Origin: Loktanella sp. M215
GTDB lineage: Bacteria > Pseudomonadota > Alphaproteobacteria > Rhodobacterales > Rhodobacteraceae
Direction: 5' to 3'
Assembly: GCF_021735925.1 (NCBI RefSeq)
Contig: NZ_WMEA01000001.1
Location: forward strand, 1,201,001-1,265,000
Length of the DNA stretch: 64,000 nucleotides
The notes under the pieces are model-generated. The model worked only from the letters and a program-made list of their open reading frames with translations. It ran no database searches and was not told where the DNA came from. This document shows positions 36,837 through 44,658 of this stretch, in pieces (the first letter of the stretch is position 1; each line of letters begins with the position of its first letter). Position numbers and translations under genes: made by a program.

Positions 36837-36900
36837 GCAGCAAAGTGATTTTCATAAATGAAATCAATGAGGGGTGCGCGTGGTTACGTAGCAACCTACA

Positions 36901-36905
36901 CGGGC
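36901..36905. repeat. Target site duplication CGGGC, right copy
   Basis: CGGGC follows the terminal CCTACA and is identical to the five bases at 30000-30004. Joining the two flanks restores the gyrB stop codon followed by a hairpin (CTGCCG-TATC-CGGCAG). Confidence 0.8.
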
Positions 36906-36920
36906 TGCCGTATCCGGCAG
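36905..36920. terminator. Hairpin between gyrB and tRNA-Val, separated from gyrB by the transposon
   Basis: CTGCCG and CGGCAG form a 6-bp stem with a 4-base loop. Before the insertion it would have been 5 bp after the gyrB stop and about 43 bp after tRNA-Val on the other strand, so it could have served both convergent genes. It lacks a T-run, so termination is only a guess. Confidence 0.4.
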
Positions 36921-36962
36921 TCACCCAAAATCGAGACTGCCCCTCGCTGCGTCACTGGAAGA

Positions 36963-37038
36963 TGGTGGGTGGTGAGGGGCTCGAACCCCCGACATTTTCG
37001 GTGTAAACGAAACGCTCTACCAACTGAGCTAACCACCC
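36963..37038 (-). tRNA. tRNA-Val (anticodon TAC)
   Basis: The minus strand folds into a complete 76-base cloverleaf including an encoded CCA: acceptor stem GGGTGGT / ACCACCC, D-loop AGTTGGTA, anticodon stem TTTCG / CGAAA with loop TTTACAC (anticodon TAC, reads GTA/GTG valine codons), and T-loop TTCGAGC with stem GGGGG / CCCCT. It is the closest gene to the right end of the mobile element (62 bp). Confidence 0.97.
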
Positions 37039-37067
37039 GCAGGCGCCGATCTAGCGCCAAACGGGGG

Positions 37068-37643
37068 CTAGCGCAACTCCTCCATCCGCCCGCGCGACAG
37101 GTGAAACACGTTGCCCTGTCCGCCCTGCAGATCGGTCCAGGCGGCGGTGTCCAGACCCAGTGCCGCACAGCGCAGCATGCGGCTGACGATGCCGTGGCAG
37201 ACAACGACGGCGGGGCCGTCCAGATCATCGAGGAACGCCCGCGCCCGGGCTGTAACGGCTGCCAGCCCTTCGCCGGGGGCCCGCGCGTACAGGCTCAGAT
37301 CGCCGTCGGGGCCGGGGCGGGGGGCGTCCGGATCGGGGGGCGAAAGCTCCGCGCGGAGCCGCCCTTGCCAGTCGCCCACGTCGATCTCGCGCAGGCGGTC
37401 GTCGGTCCGGACCTCCACGGCGATTTCGGCCAGCGCCAGCCCCGCCGTCTCGACCGCCCGCATCAGCGGCGAGGTCCAGAAGCCGAACCCCGTCAGATCG
37501 CGCCCCTGCAACACCTGCCCCTGACGCCGGGCCTGATCGCGGCCAAGTTCTGTCAGCGGCGCGTTCAGATGCCCCTGCATCCGCCCCGCGCGGTTCCAGA
37601 CCGTCTCGCCGTGGCGCAGGATATAAAGGTCGGGATAGGCCAT
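37068..37643 (-). CDS. Histidine phosphatase family protein
   Basis: The 191-residue protein starts MAYPDLYILRHGETVWNRAG with the phosphoglycerate-mutase-like RHGE motif, continues with SPLMRAVETAGLALA and has the second catalytic His in VVVCHGIVSRML. These are the marks of the histidine phosphatase superfamily (branch 1). The substrate is not evident (phosphoglycerate mutase, phosphosugar or nucleotide phosphatase are possible). The start at 37643 gives the usual N-terminus. Confidence 0.88.
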   Translation of the reverse strand: MAYPDLYILRHGETVWNRAGRMQGHLNAPLTELGRDQARRQGQVLQGRDLTGFGFWTSPLMRAVETAGLALAEIAVEVRTDDRLREIDVGDWQGRLRAELSPPDPDAPRPGPDGDLSLYARAPGEGLAAVTARARAFLDDLDGPAVVVCHGIVSRMLRCAALGLDTAAWTDLQGGQGNVFHLSRGRMEELR

Positions 37644-37778
37644 GCGAACGCGTTCCTGCTGAAATTTGCGACATCCGGCAGGCCCTGACCCACCGCCGGG
37701 GCGAAAGCCACCCGCCCGCACTTGCGATCCCGCAAACCACATGCAGCATGGTCGATACACCCCAGACCGGAGATACCG

Positions 37779-38684
37779 ATGCACCGCCTGCCTGTCCACG
37801 CTGCCTGCACGATCCTGACCCTGTCGCTGGCCGGCCCGCTAAGCGCTCAGGACGCGACGCACCGCACCGCCATTATCTCGGCCTTTCCGCCGGAAATCGC
37901 GGCGCTGCAGGACGGGCTGACCGACACGGCGACGCAGACGCTGAACGGGGTCAGCTTCACGACCGGGCAACTGGCGGGTCAGCAGGTCGTGATGTTCATG
38001 TCCGGCGTCAGCATGGTGAATGCCGCCATGACGACGCAACTGGCCTTGGATCACTTCACCATCGACCGGATCCTGTTTTCCGGCATCGCCGGGGGGGTCG
38101 ATCCCGATCTGGCCATCGGTGACGTGGTGATTCCCGGCCAGTGGGGGCAATACCTGCAGGGCGTCGCCGCGCGCGACACTGACGGCGCCTTTGCCATGCC
38201 ACCCTGGATGACCAGCGCATTTCCCAATTTCGGCATGACCTTCACCGTTCCCTTCGGCGTCATGGCCGACGGGCTGAGCGAGCCAGACATGAGCTTCTGG
38301 TTCCCCGTCGATCCCGATCTGCTGACGCTGGCGCAGACCGTTGCCGCCGACGTCGCCCTGTCCGATTGCACGCCGGATCAGGCCTGCCTGACCAAGGCGC
38401 CCAAGATCGTGGTCGGCGGCAACGGCGTCTCGGGTCCGATGTTCGTCGACAACGCCGCCCTGCGGCAGCACGCCTTCGCCACCTTCGATGCACAGGTGCT
38501 GGACATGGAAAGCGCCGCCGTCGCACAGGTCGCCTTTGCCAACGGCACCCCCTTCATCGCCTTCCGGTCGCTGTCCGACCTCGCGGGCGGGGGCGAGGGG
38601 GCCAACGAGATGGGCACCTTCATGGCGCTGGCCGCCACGAATGCCGCCACCGTCATCCGGGCCGTTGTGGCAGCACTGGACTAG
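37779..38684 (+). CDS. Exported 5'-methylthioadenosine/S-adenosylhomocysteine nucleosidase-like protein
   Basis: The 301-residue protein has a clear signal peptide (MHRLPVHAACTILTLSLAGP, cleavage after LSAQ) and then a phosphorylase/nucleosidase superfamily (PNP_UDP_1) domain: AIISAFPPEIAALQDGL, SGIAGGVDPDLAIGDVVIP and the C-terminal LDMESAAVAQVAFANGTPFI. In MTA/SAH nucleosidases the ME pair and a Ser/Asp near the end bind the nucleoside. Those enzymes are normally cytoplasmic; an exported form is unusual and may scavenge nucleosides in the periplasm. GGAG lies upstream of the ATG. Confidence 0.85.
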   Translation: MHRLPVHAACTILTLSLAGPLSAQDATHRTAIISAFPPEIAALQDGLTDTATQTLNGVSFTTGQLAGQQVVMFMSGVSMVNAAMTTQLALDHFTIDRILFSGIAGGVDPDLAIGDVVIPGQWGQYLQGVAARDTDGAFAMPPWMTSAFPNFGMTFTVPFGVMADGLSEPDMSFWFPVDPDLLTLAQTVAADVALSDCTPDQACLTKAPKIVVGGNGVSGPMFVDNAALRQHAFATFDAQVLDMESAAVAQVAFANGTPFIAFRSLSDLAGGGEGANEMGTFMALAATNAATVIRAVVAALD

Positions 38685-38695
38685 GGCTGCCGCGT

Positions 38696-40093
38696 CTAGC
38701 GATAGTTGATGTCGACCCGGTCGAAGGCGCCTGCCGCGTGATCCTGACGGAACATCTTGTGATCCCGGTGCAGGCGCTTTGCGGCCTCCTTGGTCCAGCG
38801 CTGGATATCGGCCACGAACAGCTTGCGCGGGCTGGCAGCGGCAAGGATCGACGGTTCCACATCGTAATCGACCTGCCCCAGATCGTCTGACAGCGCATGG
38901 GCCTGTGCCAGTGCCGCCCCGCAAACGCGCGCATACTTGCGCCACGTCTTGTCCGACAGATCGTCCAGATCGATGTCATCGCGAAATGGTGCGCGTTCAC
39001 GGCTCATATAGCTGTCGCCGTCGATGGTGACGGCACCATAGAACACATCGCCATGCGCCAGCTGCACCTTCTGCCCGTGCGCGATCCGGTCCGCCCGGTC
39101 GCCCGCGTGAAACTCCGTCGGCGGCGTCAGCCCCTGCAGGGCAGAGGTCCGCGCCCGCTTGAACTCCACGATCATGTCGTCGGTCGCGTCCTGCGACGGC
39201 CCCTCCAGCAGCACGTAATAGCGCGGCAGCCCGAGAGACGCCGTCCCCTGACCGTGCCGCACGCAGACGTCCTTCACCTTCAGCTCGGGGCTGCGGTCCG
39301 GCACGTCCAGATCGTTGGCCTTGGCCAGATCATAGATCGCCTGCTGGAACTTTTCGATCTCGCCGCTGATCGGCTGCAATTCGTCGTCGGCCCGGAACCC
39401 CTTGCCGCTGGGCTTCAGGTAATCGCCCCAAAGCCAGTCCTTCCGGTCCTCCCAGGCCTGCGCAAACAGGCGGCGGATCACCTTGGGCGAATTGTCCTGC
39501 CGGTAGTTGTCGTTCTTCTCGGTCGCGTGGCGGGCGTAATCCTTCATCGCGCGCAGATAGCCTTTGACGAAATGCTTCACGATGCGCTTGCGCTGCCTTT
39601 TCTTCGCACCCGCGACCTGTTCCGCCGCGATCCAGAACCCCACGGCCCCGCGCTTGATGTCCCAGGTAAAGGGCGCATACAGCACCTCGTCGAAATCATT
39701 GACGCCAAAGATAGGCACGTTGTGCGCGTCGGGCATCACGCCGAAATTCTCGGGGTGGACGTCACCCAGCGCAAGCACCGTCGGCATCGCCGGATCCTCG
39801 CCCGCCATGTCGCGGTAGAACAGCAGGGCCGTGCCGCGAAAGAACTTGAAGACGTCCTTGGACAGGGTGTCGAACTTATCCCGCGTGCCGCTGGCCTGCT
39901 GCTCGATCCGGGTGGCGTGGTCTTCGCGCAGTGTCCTGCGGATGTGTTCGCGCCGCGCCTGACCGGTCAGCAGCACGGGCGGGATCAGCCGCTCGCCAGA
40001 CGACATGGCCTGCGACAGGGCTTCGAATTGCGCGACACGGGGTTCGGCCTTGCTGGCCCCGTCCGGCAGGCGGTTCTCGGTCGTCTTGGCCAT
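38696..40093 (-). CDS. DUF2252 family protein (kinase-like fold)
   Basis: The 465-residue protein has the DUF2252 motifs FRGTALLFYRDMAG, ALGDVHPENFGVM, FGVNDFDEVLYAPFTWDIKR and, near the end, QAHALSDD. The GDxHxxNFG and DFD elements resemble the catalytic loops of aminoglycoside-phosphotransferase-like kinases. The function is not established. It is convergent with the nucleosidase-like gene (11 bp apart) and downstream of crtC (34 bp) on the same strand. Confidence 0.88.
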   Translation of the reverse strand: MAKTTENRLPDGASKAEPRVAQFEALSQAMSSGERLIPPVLLTGQARREHIRRTLREDHATRIEQQASGTRDKFDTLSKDVFKFFRGTALLFYRDMAGEDPAMPTVLALGDVHPENFGVMPDAHNVPIFGVNDFDEVLYAPFTWDIKRGAVGFWIAAEQVAGAKKRQRKRIVKHFVKGYLRAMKDYARHATEKNDNYRQDNSPKVIRRLFAQAWEDRKDWLWGDYLKPSGKGFRADDELQPISGEIEKFQQAIYDLAKANDLDVPDRSPELKVKDVCVRHGQGTASLGLPRYYVLLEGPSQDATDDMIVEFKRARTSALQGLTPPTEFHAGDRADRIAHGQKVQLAHGDVFYGAVTIDGDSYMSRERAPFRDDIDLDDLSDKTWRKYARVCGAALAQAHALSDDLGQVDYDVEPSILAAASPRKLFVADIQRWTKEAAKRLHRDHKMFRQDHAAGAFDRVDINYR

Positions 40094-40127
40094 GCGCGCC
40101 CCCTTTGATCTGCAGCAGGGTCAAACG

Positions 40128-41153
40128 TCAGCCGTCCCTGCGCGGTTCCGACCAGCCGGGCCGTCGGGGCACGCGGAACGCCAGCATCGGCTTCAACAAG
40201 GGATTGCGGAACCGGGTCAGGTCCAGCGCCTCGTGCACGCCCGTCACCGTCTCGCCGTTCAGCTGCGTCCGCACGGCAGAGCGGCTGTAGAACGGCGCAT
40301 CCAGCATCCCCAGCACCTGTTGCGGCACCGTCCCCGGATCGGCCCGCGTCTCTCGTTTCACCTGCCACAGCGATCGCTTGAACGCGGTGCGCGGCGGTGC
40401 CTCCGCAGGCTGGGCGGACCCGTCGGGACCAAAGGCGATGGCGGTGTCGAACCGGCTGCCGTCGCGCCGCACCGCGTCGTAGAAACAGGTGGCCCCCGCC
40501 GCCGTCGGATACCGCCCCCAGGTCCAGAAATCGAAATCATCCTCCAGCGCGCGGGTGCCGAAGTTGGCGTCGAAATAGCCATGCCCCGACCACTGCCAGC
40601 CCTCCGCCTCCAGCGCCACGGTGATGTCGCTGATCGGCGAAAAGGGTCGCCAGACATGCCCGCCGTCCGCCGCCAGCGGCAGTTCCACCCCCGTGATCGC
40701 CCGCGGCGTCACCGTGATCGTGCCGCGCACGCGCGCGATCACCGGCGGGCCACTGACCTCGTCGATGGTGATGACCAGCGACTGCCCGTCCCAGTGCATC
40801 TGCGACGGGCCGACGCGCAGCGTGTCCCGCGTCGTCGACAGCGCCGCGCGGCCCCGGTCGGTCATCGTGAAGCGCCCGCCGGGGCCATAGGTCGCCACGT
40901 TGATGCAGCAATGGTTCGCCGGATCGCGCCGCCCTGACCACGCGTACCACGGGCTGAACACCGACCCGATGAACCCTATGACGGAAACGGCTTTTTGCCC
41001 GTCTTCGCTGATCCCGTCGACATACCACCACGCGTATCCGCCTGCCGGGACGTCAAGGTTGAAGCATGGTCGCTCAGCATCATCGCGACCGCATGCCGGG
41101 CGGAGAGTGTGGCCATCGGCACGCCCGCCCCCGGATGCGTCCCCCCGCCGCAC
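40128..41153 (-). CDS. crtC: CrtC, acyclic carotenoid 1,2-hydratase (hydroxyneurosporene synthase)
   Basis: CrtC adds water to neurosporene or spheroidene precursors in spheroidenone-type carotenoid synthesis. The protein has VPAGGYAWWYVDGISEDGQK, IGSVFSPWYAWSGRRDPANH and CCINVATYGPGGRFTMTDRG in order, the family pattern. No ATG is in frame upstream of this conserved block; the nearest usual start is GTG at 41151-41153, which gives 341 residues and about 178 bp of overlap with crtD. A shorter protein with a rare start is possible. It follows crtD in one operon. Confidence 0.88.
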   Translation of the reverse strand: MRRGDASGGGRADGHTLRPACGRDDAERPCFNLDVPAGGYAWWYVDGISEDGQKAVSVIGFIGSVFSPWYAWSGRRDPANHCCINVATYGPGGRFTMTDRGRAALSTTRDTLRVGPSQMHWDGQSLVITIDEVSGPPVIARVRGTITVTPRAITGVELPLAADGGHVWRPFSPISDITVALEAEGWQWSGHGYFDANFGTRALEDDFDFWTWGRYPTAAGATCFYDAVRRDGSRFDTAIAFGPDGSAQPAEAPPRTAFKRSLWQVKRETRADPGTVPQQVLGMLDAPFYSRSAVRTQLNGETVTGVHEALDLTRFRNPLLKPMLAFRVPRRPGWSEPRRDG

Positions 41154-42517
41154 AGATACAGACCCGTCACCGCCGTCCGTGCCGTCGGCCGCTGCAAGGC
41201 CGCCGTCAGCCCCTGCGGGGATCGCCCGTAAAGGGATCCTCTGCTGCCGGGAAACAGCCGGGCAAAGTCCCCCGGCCCGGTCAGTGTCACCGGGCCGGGG
41301 GAAAAGTGCAGGCCGAACTGCCGCAGGCGGTCGAACATCAGTGTCTGACATGAAAAATCCTCTGGTGTCGGGCGCTCGCCCAGCGGGGCGGCATTGCGAA
41401 TGATCTCGAACCGCTGCAGCGCGCCGGGGGCGGCGTCATGGTCCTGCGCACAGATGTAAAGCGTGGCGTCCTGCGGCACAGCGCCCGTGGCGATGGCGGC
41501 GAACTCCGCCTCTGCGTCGTCCGCGAAAAAGACCGTGTGATGCGCCAGCGGCACCCCCTCCGGCACGGCGGCAAAGCTCGCGACATGCGCCGACAGGCTG
41601 CGCGGCATCACCGCAGCCTCGGCCACGGCGGCCTTGGGCGCAGGTCCCAGCAGACCGGCCTGCAGCGCCGCCGGATCGCCATTGAACAGCACCATGTCGG
41701 CGGGCACGAACCCCGTCTCCGTATCCACGCCGCTGACCTTGCCGCCCTGCTTGACGATCCGCCGCACAGGTGTCGCGTAGCGAAACGTCGCGCCGAACCC
41801 TTCGGCCAGCCGCGACAGCGTCAAAGCCAGCGCATGCATCCCGCCATCCACCGTCCAGACGCCGCGCGCCTCCGCCTCCCAGATCAGGGACAGCAGGGCA
41901 GGGGAGGCGCCGGGACTGCCGCCGACATAGGTGGCATAGCGCGCAAAAAGCTGCGCCAGACGGGGCTCTCGGAACGACGACGCGACAAGCCCCGCCAGCG
42001 TCTTGTGCGGCGCCATGTCCAGCGCCAGCCGCGGCTGCCTGATCACCCGCCGGACCAGATCGGCCTGCGACGGTTGCGCGGCCTGCATCATCGGCACCTC
42101 GAAGGCCGCGAAAAGCCGCGCCGCCCGCGCGCTGAAGCGGCGAAAATCGTCGGCACTGCCATCACCGAAGACCTGCGCGATCCGCGCGGCGCTGTCGCCC
42201 GCATCGGCCATCAGGTCCAGCGTCGCGCCATCGGGCCAGTAATGCCGCGCCAACGTGTCCAGCGGGCGCAGCGTCAGATGATCCTCCGGCCGCAGGCCCA
42301 CATCTGCGAACAGTGCGTCGAAGACGGGCCGCAGTGTCAGCACCGTCGGCCCCGCATCGACCGGCCCGGCCTCCGTCGCCAGGGTCCGCATCTTGCCGCC
42401 GGGGGTGGCCTGCGCCTCGATCACCGTGACGGCACAGCCCGCGTGCGCCAACAGCATGGCCGCCGCCAGCCCGCCGATCCCGGCCCCCACGATCACAACC
42501 TTGGCCTGCGTCTCCAT
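40976..42517 (-). CDS. crtD: CrtD, methoxyneurosporene dehydrogenase
   Basis: CrtD inserts the 3,4-double bond in acyclic carotenoids. The 513-residue FAD enzyme has the dinucleotide-binding start VVIVGAGIGGLAAAMLLAHA, the following VIEAQATPGGKMRTL, and the CrtI-type C-terminal signature GLYLCGGGTHPGAGVPMA. GAAGGAGAGG precedes the ATG. It is divergent from crtE over a 105-bp region with two PpsR-type boxes and overlaps crtC. Confidence 0.95.
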   Translation of the reverse strand: METQAKVVIVGAGIGGLAAAMLLAHAGCAVTVIEAQATPGGKMRTLATEAGPVDAGPTVLTLRPVFDALFADVGLRPEDHLTLRPLDTLARHYWPDGATLDLMADAGDSAARIAQVFGDGSADDFRRFSARAARLFAAFEVPMMQAAQPSQADLVRRVIRQPRLALDMAPHKTLAGLVASSFREPRLAQLFARYATYVGGSPGASPALLSLIWEAEARGVWTVDGGMHALALTLSRLAEGFGATFRYATPVRRIVKQGGKVSGVDTETGFVPADMVLFNGDPAALQAGLLGPAPKAAVAEAAVMPRSLSAHVASFAAVPEGVPLAHHTVFFADDAEAEFAAIATGAVPQDATLYICAQDHDAAPGALQRFEIIRNAAPLGERPTPEDFSCQTLMFDRLRQFGLHFSPGPVTLTGPGDFARLFPGSRGSLYGRSPQGLTAALQRPTARTAVTGLYLCGGGTHPGAGVPMATLSARHAVAMMLSDHASTLTSRQADTRGGMSTGSAKTGKKPFPS

Positions 42518-42560
42518 CGCGCCTCTCCTTCAACCCGACTGTTGACTCGGAATCCAAATG

Positions 42561-42578
42561 TGTCCAGTCTAGTTTACA
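42561..42578. promoter_or_regulatory. PpsR/CrtJ box 1 between crtD and crtE
   Basis: TGTCCAGTCTAGTTTACA is a perfect TGT-N12-ACA motif, the consensus of the PpsR/CrtJ repressor that shuts photosynthesis genes under oxygen and light. It pairs with a second box 6 bp away. Confidence 0.8.
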
Positions 42579-42584
42579 TTGCGG

Positions 42585-42602
42585 TGTCTAATTTAGATTA
42601 CA
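42585..42602. promoter_or_regulatory. PpsR/CrtJ box 2 between crtD and crtE
   Basis: TGTCTAATTTAGATTACA is a second perfect TGT-N12-ACA motif and is strongly palindromic (CTAATTTAG centre). It lies 21 bp upstream of the crtE start. Tandem boxes allow cooperative repressor binding and could control both crtDC and crtEF. Confidence 0.85.
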
Positions 42603-42622
42603 GTTATCAAAGGATGTGGCCG

Positions 42623-43498
42623 ATGCGCCTGTCAGACCGGATCGACGCCGCCGTGGCCATGGCCATCCACTCCGGCCAGCGTGGCCCTGCGCCCTCTCGC
42701 CTGTCAGCTGCCTTGCACTACGCCGTCACACCCGGCGGCGCGCGCATCCGGCCCACGATCCTGCTGTCCGTCGCCATGGCCTGCGGCGACGACCGCCCGG
42801 CGCTGGCCGACGCGGCCGCCGCGGCGCTGGAGGTCATTCACTGCGCCAGCCTCGTCCACGACGACCTGCCCTGTTTCGACGACGCCGACACCCGCCGCGG
42901 CAAGCCCGCGCTGCACCGCGCCTTTTCCGAACCGCTGGCCGTTCTGACCGGCGACAGCCTGATCGTCATGGGCTTTCAGGTGCTGGCCCGCGCCGCTGCC
43001 CTTGCCCCCGACCGCGCCGTGGCGCTCATCGACGTGCTGGCCACCCGCACCGGCATGCCCTTTGGCATCTGCGCCGGGCAGGGGTGGGAATCCGAGGATC
43101 AGATCGACCTCGCCGCCTACCACCGGTCCAAGACCGGCGCGCTCTTCATCGCCGCGACCCAGATGGGCGCCATCGCCGCCGGTCAGGCTGGCGAACCCTG
43201 GGCCGAACTCGGTGACCGCATCGGAGAAGCCTTTCAAGTGGCCGACGACCTGCGCGACGCGCTGTGCGACGCAACCGAATTGGGCAAGCCCGCCGGTCAG
43301 GACGACCTGCACGGCCGCCCCAACGCCGTGGCGCGGCTTGGAATTCACGGCGCCGTCGCGCGCTTCGACGACATGCTGGCCGGTGCGATCTCCTCCATCC
43401 CCGCCTGCCCCGGCGAGGCGGCGCTTGCCCAGATGGTCCGCGCCTACGCCGACCGCCTCGTGCCTGCCGTGGCGCGCAGCGCCGTGCCGGGCGAATGA
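42623..43498 (+). CDS. crtE: CrtE, geranylgeranyl diphosphate synthase
   Basis: CrtE makes the C20 precursor of carotenoids and of the bacteriochlorophyll tail. The 291-residue prenyltransferase has the first Asp-rich motif HCASLVHDDLPCFDDADTRR and the second one at QVADDLRDALCD. AAAGGA lies 8 bases before ATG 42623; an earlier ATG at 42614 is part of that ribosome-binding site and is less likely. The stop overlaps the crtF start (ATGA). Confidence 0.95.
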   Translation: MRLSDRIDAAVAMAIHSGQRGPAPSRLSAALHYAVTPGGARIRPTILLSVAMACGDDRPALADAAAAALEVIHCASLVHDDLPCFDDADTRRGKPALHRAFSEPLAVLTGDSLIVMGFQVLARAAALAPDRAVALIDVLATRTGMPFGICAGQGWESEDQIDLAAYHRSKTGALFIAATQMGAIAAGQAGEPWAELGDRIGEAFQVADDLRDALCDATELGKPAGQDDLHGRPNAVARLGIHGAVARFDDMLAGAISSIPACPGEAALAQMVRAYADRLVPAVARSAVPGE

Positions 43499-44631
43499 CG
43501 GCGACCGCCGATCTGATGTCGCGCAGCCCGCGCCCCGGCCTGCGCCAACGCGTGTTGCGCCTGATCGCAGACCCCGCCTTTCAGGCCCGCGCCGCCCGGA
43601 TTCCTCTGTTGCGCCGCATCGTCAGATCCGAAGGCGAGGCGATGTTCGACCTCGTCGCAGGCTTCTGCCACAGCCAGGTCCTGCTCGCCCTCGTGCGCCT
43701 CGACTTGCCCGCGCAGCTGCTCGACTCACCTGCCGCGACCGCGACCCTCGCCGCCCGCAGCCGTATCCCGCTCGACCGGATGACGGTCCTGCTGAACGCC
43801 GCCGCCTCCCTCGGCCTGCTGCGCCGGTCGCGCGACCTGTGGTCCCTGACCACCCGCGGTGCGGCGCTCGCCGGCGTGCCCGGCCTGCAAGGCATGATCG
43901 CCCACCACGATGTCCTCTACCGCGACCTCACCGACCCGGTCGCCTTTTTCCGGGGCGAGGTCGAGACTGAACTCGCCGCCTTCTGGCCCTACGTTTTCGG
44001 CGCGGGTGGTGCGACCGATCCTGATGTCACCGCGACCTATTCCGCCCTGATGGCCGACAGCCAGCGCCTCGTCGCCGCCGACACGATCGCGGCCATCGAC
44101 TGGTCCGCCAGCCGCCGCGTCATGGACGTCGGCGGCGGGACCGGCGCCTTCCTGACAGCCCTCGGCACGGCGCAGCCGCATCTGCACCTGACGCTGTTCG
44201 ATCTGCCCGCCGTGGCCCCCGCCGCCACCGACCGATTCGCCGCCGATGGCCTCACGGACCGCAGCACCATCGTCACCGGATCGTTCCGCGACGATTCACT
44301 GCCCGCAGGCGCCGACACGATCACTCTCGTCCGCGTGCTCTATGACCACGCCGGCGATACGGTCCTGGCCCTGCTGCGCGCGGCCCACGCGGCATTGCCG
44401 CCGGGCGGTCGGCTGGTCATTTCCGAACCCATGACGGGCGGGTCCGCGCCTGCGCGCGCGGGCGACGCCTACTTCGCGCTCTACTGCATGGCGATGCGCA
44501 CCGGGCGCGCCCGTTCCGCTGCACAGATCACGGCCCTGCTGGGCCAGGCCGGCTTCACGCAAGCCGTCACCGCCCCGGCCCCGGCCCGCCCCTTCGTCAC
44601 CTCTGTTCTGACGACTGTAAGGCTAGATTGA
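43495..44631 (+). CDS. crtF: CrtF, hydroxyneurosporene O-methyltransferase
   Basis: CrtF methylates the 1-hydroxyl of acyclic carotenoids with SAM. The 378-residue protein has an N-terminal dimerisation/winged-helix part and the methyltransferase core with VMDVGGGTGAFLTALGTAQP, LFDLPAVAPAA and the class-typical LPPGGRLVISEPM. The start overlaps crtE by 4 bp. The last codons overlap the first PpsR-type box of the bchC promoter (44616-44633). Confidence 0.94.
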   Translation: MTATADLMSRSPRPGLRQRVLRLIADPAFQARAARIPLLRRIVRSEGEAMFDLVAGFCHSQVLLALVRLDLPAQLLDSPAATATLAARSRIPLDRMTVLLNAAASLGLLRRSRDLWSLTTRGAALAGVPGLQGMIAHHDVLYRDLTDPVAFFRGEVETELAAFWPYVFGAGGATDPDVTATYSALMADSQRLVAADTIAAIDWSASRRVMDVGGGTGAFLTALGTAQPHLHLTLFDLPAVAPAATDRFAADGLTDRSTIVTGSFRDDSLPAGADTITLVRVLYDHAGDTVLALLRAAHAALPPGGRLVISEPMTGGSAPARAGDAYFALYCMAMRTGRARSAAQITALLGQAGFTQAVTAPAPARPFVTSVLTTVRLD

Positions 44632-44633
44632 CA
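44616..44633. promoter_or_regulatory. PpsR/CrtJ box 1 upstream of bchC
   Basis: TGTAAGGCTAGATTGACA is a perfect TGT-N12-ACA motif that overlaps the crtF stop codon. It pairs with the box at 44641-44658, 7 bp away. Confidence 0.85.
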
Positions 44634-44640
44634 CATAAGG

Positions 44641-44658
44641 TGTCTAAATAGGTTGACA
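44641..44658. promoter_or_regulatory. PpsR/CrtJ box 2 upstream of bchC, overlapping the -35
   Basis: TGTCTAAATAGGTTGACA is a perfect TGT-N12-ACA motif. Its last six bases, TTGACA (44653-44658), are a consensus -35 element with TAAAGT (44675-44680) as -10 at 16-base spacing. A bound repressor would thus block the bchC promoter directly, as known for bchC of Rhodobacter. Confidence 0.85.

Larger units (their letters stand above)
30005..36900. mobile_element. Tn7/Tn5053-like transposon remnant with defence and glucan-synthase cargo
   Basis: The element is 6896 bp long. The ends are TGTAGG and CCTACA, flanked by a perfect 5-bp duplication CGGGC. Each end carries iterated 16-bp motifs in inverted orientation: CCCAAAAGGTTGCGCG and CCTAAAGGTTTGCGCG on the left, CCCAAAGGTCTGCGCG and CCCAAAGTCTTGCGCG (minus strand) on the right. 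Multiple transposase-binding repeats, TGT...ACA ends and 5-bp duplications are known for Tn7, Tn5053 and Mu families. It carries an AbiJ-like gene, a two-gene polysaccharide synthase, a degenerate IS3-family copy and a truncated gene. No intact transposition genes remain. It is inserted between gyrB and its downstream hairpin, 62 bp from tRNA-Val. Confidence 0.8.

Noticed and set aside
30001-36962. tRNA-integrated genomic island (phage-type integrase)
   Set aside because: No repeat of the tRNA-Val 3' end is found at the gyrB side and no integrase gene is present; the transposon ends with 5-bp duplication explain the boundaries better.
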